Assembly (NCBI RefSeq): GCF_000002595.2
Contig: NC_057013.1
Span: 3,804,929-3,868,928 of the forward strand
Reading direction: 5' to 3'
Source of the DNA: Chlamydomonas reinhardtii
Lineage: Eukaryota > Chlorophyta > Chlorophyceae > Chlamydomonadales > Chlamydomonadaceae
Length of the DNA stretch: 64,000 nt
Under the pieces are notes generated by a model. That model made no database searches and was not told the DNA's origin. It was given only the letters and a program-made list of their open reading frames with translations. The position numbers and the translations under genes are program-made. This document shows, piece by piece, positions 59,134 to 64,000 of the stretch (position 1 is the stretch's first letter; every line of letters begins with the position of its first letter).

Positions 59134-59894
59134 CGGTACTCTTTGTCCTTGGCGGCCTTGGTACCCCTGGTGTGAGTGCGTGACCCTTCACCCGCGGCCC
59201 TGGGGGCTACCCCGTGCGTCAAGCCCAAATGGCTGCCGCCTCAACCCCCTCCCCACTGCATTTACGTCGAATTTCCTTGATAAACGATCTTGGACCTAGG
59301 GACCTTGTAGACCTTGGCTCATTGGCTGGACAGCGCGAAACAGCTAAAGCTGCTACGTATTCTCTCCTGTCGCCCCGCAACCTGGAATGCCGGAACGGCT
59401 GGCAAACTGGCTAGCAAGCTGGATGTCGCGCGGGGGTAGGTCTGGTGGAGACCAAGTACGCGAGATGAACGGACTGGCGAGATGGACAGACTGGGGCACT
59501 GGCGTGCGTGTACACGCTTCCAACTCCATCCTTTACAGTCTGCGGGTATCCTGGCCATTGCCAAGGCCACTGCGGCACTGTCACCACGCGTAGTTCACCA
59601 TCTAATACGCATGCACCATCAGTCGGGCCATCCGCTGTTCGGTGCCACAACATAGTCAACTGGATGGGACCTCGCCCAACCCTTTGGGGAAACACTATGG
59701 TATCCATCTACGTCAGATGCTTTCCGACCGGCCACAAAAGCACCGCCCCTCACCTTCGGAGGCGCAGCCACCAAGAGCGAGCTTCTTGTGTGGGACTTGC
59801 ATACAACAGTCCTGAACCAAAAGTATCACAGAGAGGCCCTAAGCCCCGCCCCAGCTGAAGCCGCCAATCTGCTGGCCAGCACCCGGGCGGTGCG

Positions 59895-60021
59895 CTACTC
59901 TACGGCTCTCCATAGGCTTGCGCCTTCTACGGGGAGCTTAAATCAATCTATTGCTTGCGAAACCTACTCTACGGCTCTCCATAGGCTTGCGCCTTCTACG
60001 GGGAGCTTAAATCAATCCATA
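59895..60021 (+). repeat. 69-bp tandem duplication in the arm of palindrome 2
   Basis: CTACTCTACGGCTCTCC and the following bases recur at 59895 and 59964. Copy 1 has a single unit here, so the duplication is younger than the split of the copies. Confidence 0.85.
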
Positions 60022-60231
60022 CACTAGTCCTTGCTGTGCCCGCATTTACGTACGCGTTCAACCACTCCATCCGGCCACAAATCTCTAGGTATCATACAAA
60101 ACCCCTGCTTGGGCCCGAGCTGCGAATCACTCATAGTTCACTCTAGGGGGCTGGGAGGCACGCCCCACATCGACATCCGGCAGCGCACATTTGCGGCGCG
60201 CAGTAATCACTTCATTCTGAGCATGTATGTG

Positions 60232-60253
60232 TGCGGCGTGAATCAACGCCGCA
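60232..60253. repeat. conserved hairpin plus GTGCAC repeats in the arm of palindrome 2
   Basis: The same TGCGGCGT/ACGCCGCA stem as in copy 1. Just after it, 60268-60300 has three GTGCAC(T)-type units and a related GGTGCAG. Confidence 0.75.
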
Positions 60254-60722
60254 GATAGGGCTTGTTAGTGCACTTAGTGCACTAGGTGCACTGCTGGTGC
60301 AGTATCGCACCCAGTAGTGTCAAGCACCCTGCGAAAGTTCCGGGACGTCATGCTGCGAGCCTGCGAGCTCACTCCTACGCTTGTCACGGCGGCTGGTGTT
60401 CCGTTAGGACCATCCATTCAATGGGATGGCTGTCACCTCATCTGAAGGCGTGGCCAATTAGCCGTGCGGCCTCATTATCTTGCTGCGAATAGGCACAAGT
60501 AGTGCCTTTGCTTATACCTGCATACTTATACCAAGTGGCACGCCACCCCTCTTGCCGCTGCTTGTTGCGGCCTTAACTCCATAGTACCCTTTGTCGTTTG
60601 CGGTCAGTGTAGTGCGCGCTCGTCAGGCGCAAGGCCGCGCGCCCGCCGGTCAAGCTGCTGCCAGCCGCCGCGCGCGTGGTCCGCTGATCCGTCCTGCCCG
60701 GCAGCTGCATAGCGGCGCATTA

Positions 60723-61785
60723 TTAGGCGCTTGCCGCCTTGGGCTGTATCACAAAGCCCGGCGCCACCGACACCTCCGTGTAGACGGAAGGCACCTTGGA
60801 CCATTGATAGCTTAACACAGTGTGCAGCGTCGGGAAGACGGTGCGTGTGGCGTCCTGCGCCGCCGTCTGCTCCATGTCGGCCCGGCGCCACTCCGCAAAT
60901 TGGCGCGCCTGAGCCGCCTGCGCCGCGGCGTGCTCCTCAGCCGACATGACCGGGGTGGGCACCTCCTGCTGCTGCACCGACGCCGGCGCTGCCGCAGCGG
61001 CAGCGGCGGCGGCAATGCTAACGGGCTTGGCTGCCACGGAGGTGGCGGCGTCACTGGCCGCCTGCTGCAGCTTCAAGAAGGAGGCCTGCAGCTGGCGCGG
61101 ACCGCTCAGCAGGTTGCCGCCGAGGGCCATTGGCCGGGGCGAAGACAGCACCGAGTAAGCCACGCAGGCCTCTGCCGGGATCACGTCACCGCCAGCAGCG
61201 TCACAGCCGCTAGCCGCCGGCGCAGCACCGTGCAGCGCGGCGGCAATGGACGCGACTGGGAGCAGGATGCGCGCGGGCTTGGCGGGCTTCTGCTGCTTAG
61301 GCGCCGGCGGAGGCGCGAGTGCGGATTTGGAGGAGCAGCTGTTGGGGTCGCTGCTGACGCACACAACCGCAGGCTCGAAGGCGACTTTGACCTCACGGAT
61401 CCGGTCAAAGCTATCTGCCGAGCGGAGACTGTTGTCGGAAGTGCTCCGCGACAGTGTTGCCGGCGACGCAGCGCAGTCTGCAAAGGAGGACGAAATGGAG
61501 TTTCAGCGACTGGCCCATTATTTCGTTTACGTGAGCACCATAGCCACCCGCAATGCCCGCAAAGCCTCGCCAATAATGCAGATGCTGCCACTCACCCGAC
61601 GGGGTCGCAATGCCAGTGCTCGCGAGCGAGCAGTGCCGAGCGAAATGCTTCCACACGCCCTTGACTCCGCGCGCAGCCCTAGCCAGCCAGGCTAGCCACA
61701 TCTTGTGAGGGCGCCTCGAAGAGCGAGAGCCCGAGCCATCAGCGGCATTGACGAAGCGGTGCGGAGGCACAGTCGCGTGAATCAT
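60723..61785 (-). CDS. palindrome-element protein, copy C (314 aa), unknown function
   Basis: Exons 61785-61596 and 61477-60723 are in phase with no stops. The sequence parallels copy B, with changes such as NAADGSGSRSS in exon 1 and SADSFDRIREVKVAFEP in exon 2. It is divergent from copy D across the centre of palindrome 2. Confidence 0.65.
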
Positions 61786-62550
61786 TCGTTTTTTGCTTTC
61801 ACGTTAAAGTGAGCAGGTAATAAGTTGAACAAGCCCGCAATGGATGGCTAGCTGGAAATGTGTATTGAGGGAAACAGGCAGACGCACGCCCGAACGCGGG
61901 GCTTTAATGCCCAAATTGCGAGGTACGGCGCGCCATCGGCAACCCGCGACAGATGCCAACAGATATCAAGTTTATCAGGGGTCCGAAGCGGTAGCCGACG
62001 GTGACAATTTGAGGGAACACATTTTCGCTCCGCTTTGCTTCGCTGCGGTCCCCGCGCAAGCTCGGAACCGCCGAATCGACCATTTGCGTCTGCAAGTAAA
62101 CATGTGAATCGCGCATTTGCCAGCAGAAGCTCGTTCGTGACCGCCCTTAATGCAAGTTGTCCTTCACAGCCTCACGGAAGCTGCAGGCTTGGCAGATGCG
62201 TGAGATATCGCAATCAGCGGCTCGCAACAGTTCGACAACGTCCACAGAGCGCGTCTGAGCCCCACCAGACTTTGCACCGCGCAACACTCGCCCGGCCAGC
62301 CCGCACAGCCGCACCACGCTAACGTATTCCAACATCCAGCCCATGCTTGTAGCGGAAGACGCAACCAAGCGTGGCTTGGCAAGGTAGTGCGGTGCACCGA
62401 TGGCGCGCCGTACCTCGCAATTTGGGCATTAAAGCCCCGCGTTCGGGCGTGCGTCTGCCTGTTTCCCTCAATACACATTTCCAGCTAGCCATCCATTGCG
62501 GGCTTGTTCAACTTATTACCTGCTCACTTTAACGTGAAAGCAAAAAACGA
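61786..62550. promoter_or_regulatory. bidirectional centre of palindrome 2
   Basis: The 765-bp gap between outward start codons contains an unpaired core of about 370 bp (roughly 61940-62310). The core matches the reverse complement of the copy 1 core. It is shorter than in copy 1. Confidence 0.5.
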
Positions 62551-63616
62551 ATGATTCACGCGACTGTGCCTCCGCACCGCTTCGTCAATGCCGCTGATGG
62601 CTCGGGCTCTCGCTCTTCGAGGCGCCCTCACAAGATGTGGCTAGCCTGGCTGGCTAGGGCTGCGCGCGGAGTCAAGGGCGTGTGGAAGCATTTCGCTCGG
62701 CACTACTCGCTCGCGAGCACTGGCATTGCGACCCCGTCGGGTGAGTGGCAGCATCTGCATTATTGGCGAGGCTTTGCGGGCATTGCGGGTGGCTATGGTG
62801 CTCACGTAAACGAAATAATGGGCCAGTCGCTGAAACTCCACTTCGTCCTCCTTTGCAGACTGCGCTGCGTCGCCGGCAACACTATCGCGGAGCACTTCCG
62901 ACAACAGTCTCCGCTCGGCAGATAGCTTTGACCGGATCCGTGAGGTCAAAGTCGCCTTCGAGCCTGCGGTTGTGTGCGTCAGCAGCGACCCCAACAGCTG
63001 CTCCTCCAAATCCGCACTCGCGCCTCCGCCGGCGCCTAAGCAGCAGAAGCCCGCCAAGCCCGCGCGCATCCTGCTCCCAGTCGCGTCCGTTGCCGCCGCG
63101 CTGCACGGTGCTGCGCCGGCGGCTAGCGGCTGTGACGCTGCTGGCGGTGACGTGATCCCGGCAGAGGCCTGCGTGGCTTACTCGGTGCTGTCTTCGCCCC
63201 GGCCAATGGCCCTCGGCGGCAACCTGCTGAGCGGTCCGCGCCAGCTGCAGGCCTCCTTCTTGAAGCTGCAGCAGGCGGCCAGTGACGCCGCCACCTCCGT
63301 GGCAGCCAAGCCCGTTAGCATTGCCGCCGCCGCTGCCGCTGCGGCAGCGCCGGCGTCGGTGCAGCAGCAGGAGGTGCCCACCCCGGTCATGTCGGCTGAG
63401 GAGCACGCTGCGGCGCAGGCGGCTCAGGCGCGCCAGTTTGCGGAGTGGCGCCGGGCCGACATGGAGCAGACGGCGGCGCAGGACGCCACACGCACCGTCT
63501 TCCCGACGCTGCACACTGTGTTAAGCTATCAATGGTCCAAGGTGCCTTCCGTCTACACGGAGGTGTCGGTGGCGCCGGGCTTTGTGATACAGCCCAAGGC
63601 GGCAAGCGCCTTATAA
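62551..63616 (+). CDS. palindrome-element protein, copy D (315 aa), unknown function
   Basis: Exons 62551-62740 and 62859-63616 are in phase. It is nearly identical to copy C. The C-terminus reads through the usual stop position by one residue (KAASAL), because the codon after GCC is TTA and the next is TAA. The frame is intact. Confidence 0.65.
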
Positions 63617-64000
63617 TGCGCCGCTATGCAGCTGCCGGGCAGGACGGATCAGCGGACCACGCGCGCGGCGGCTGGCAGCAGCTTGACCGGCGGGCGCGCG
63701 GCCTTGCGCCTGACGAGCGCGCACTACACTGACCGCAAACGACAAAGGGTACTATGGAGTTAAGGCCGCAACAAGCAGCGGCAAGAGGGGTGGCGTGCCA
63801 CTTGGTATAAGTATGCAGGTATAAGCAAAGGCACTACTTGTGCCTATTCGCAGCAAGATAATGAGGCCGCACGGCTAATTGGCCACGCCTTCAGATGAGG
63901 TGACAGCCATCCCATTGAATGGATGGTCCTAACGGAACACCAGCCGCCGTGACAAGCGTAGGAGTGAGCTCGCAGGCTCGCAGCATGACGTCCCGGAACT

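Larger units (their letters stand above)
59134..64000. mobile_element. long palindromic element, copy 2 (cut by the window edge)
   Basis: Similarity to copy 1 starts at 59134 (CGGTACTCTTTGTCC). The left arm runs to about 61935, an unpaired centre follows, and the right arm starts at about 62310 and continues past the window. Both outward genes are intact. The centre is in reverse orientation compared with copy 1. Confidence 0.75.

Overview
The window is nuclear DNA of a green alga of the Chlamydomonas/volvocine type. The evidence is high GC, short GT-AG introns with GTGAGT/GTGCGT donors, (GT)n and (CA)n tracts inside introns, TGTAA polyadenylation signals (seen at 5557, 7009, 58594 and 58615), Ala/Gly-rich linkers, and proteins that match plant and algal families. 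Exon limits below were read by eye from splice consensus, reading phase and protein conservation; no alignment or RNA data were available.

Host genes come mostly as divergent pairs sharing a promoter gap of about 400-460 bp. 1-5.4 kb: PRL1/PLRG1, a spliceosomal NineTeen-complex WD40 protein (minus, runs off the left edge), faces a WW+GYF-domain protein (plus). 5.85-6.7 kb: a 103-residue single-pass membrane protein in four exons. 8.9-9.7 kb: a doubtful minus-strand gene or pseudogene. 9.9-11.3 kb: a mitochondrial MAM33/p32 protein. 28.5-39.4 kb: DDI1 (UBL, aspartic protease, UBA; minus) faces a divergent SEC23-like COPII protein of 13 exons (plus). 46-58.5 kb: an N-terminal-motor kinesin (minus) faces a membrane-anchored GH63-type glycosidase (plus).

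Two blocks look mobile. Block one, about 12-28 kb, holds: a 1,783-residue gene joining an AP2-like domain, a PHD finger and a P-element/THAP9-like transposase core; an RS-domain protein of 928 residues; a five-exon Tc1/mariner DD34E transposase ending 6 bp from the RS gene, tail to tail; and a 3-kb tandem array of about 247-bp units. Short related repeats sit at 12.0, 18.75 and 28.1 kb; the last two share a 45-bp perfect inverted match that brackets 9.4 kb.

Block two is a pair of long palindromic elements, 39.87-45.69 kb and 59.13 kb to the right edge. Each arm of about 2.6 kb carries the same two-exon gene for a 312-315 residue protein I do not recognise, so four intact copies are present as two divergent pairs. 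The unpaired centre of the second element lies in the opposite orientation to that of the first. This palindromic, divergent-gene element is my best candidate for an undescribed system; the AP2-PHD-transposase gene and the RS-protein/Tc1 composite are next.
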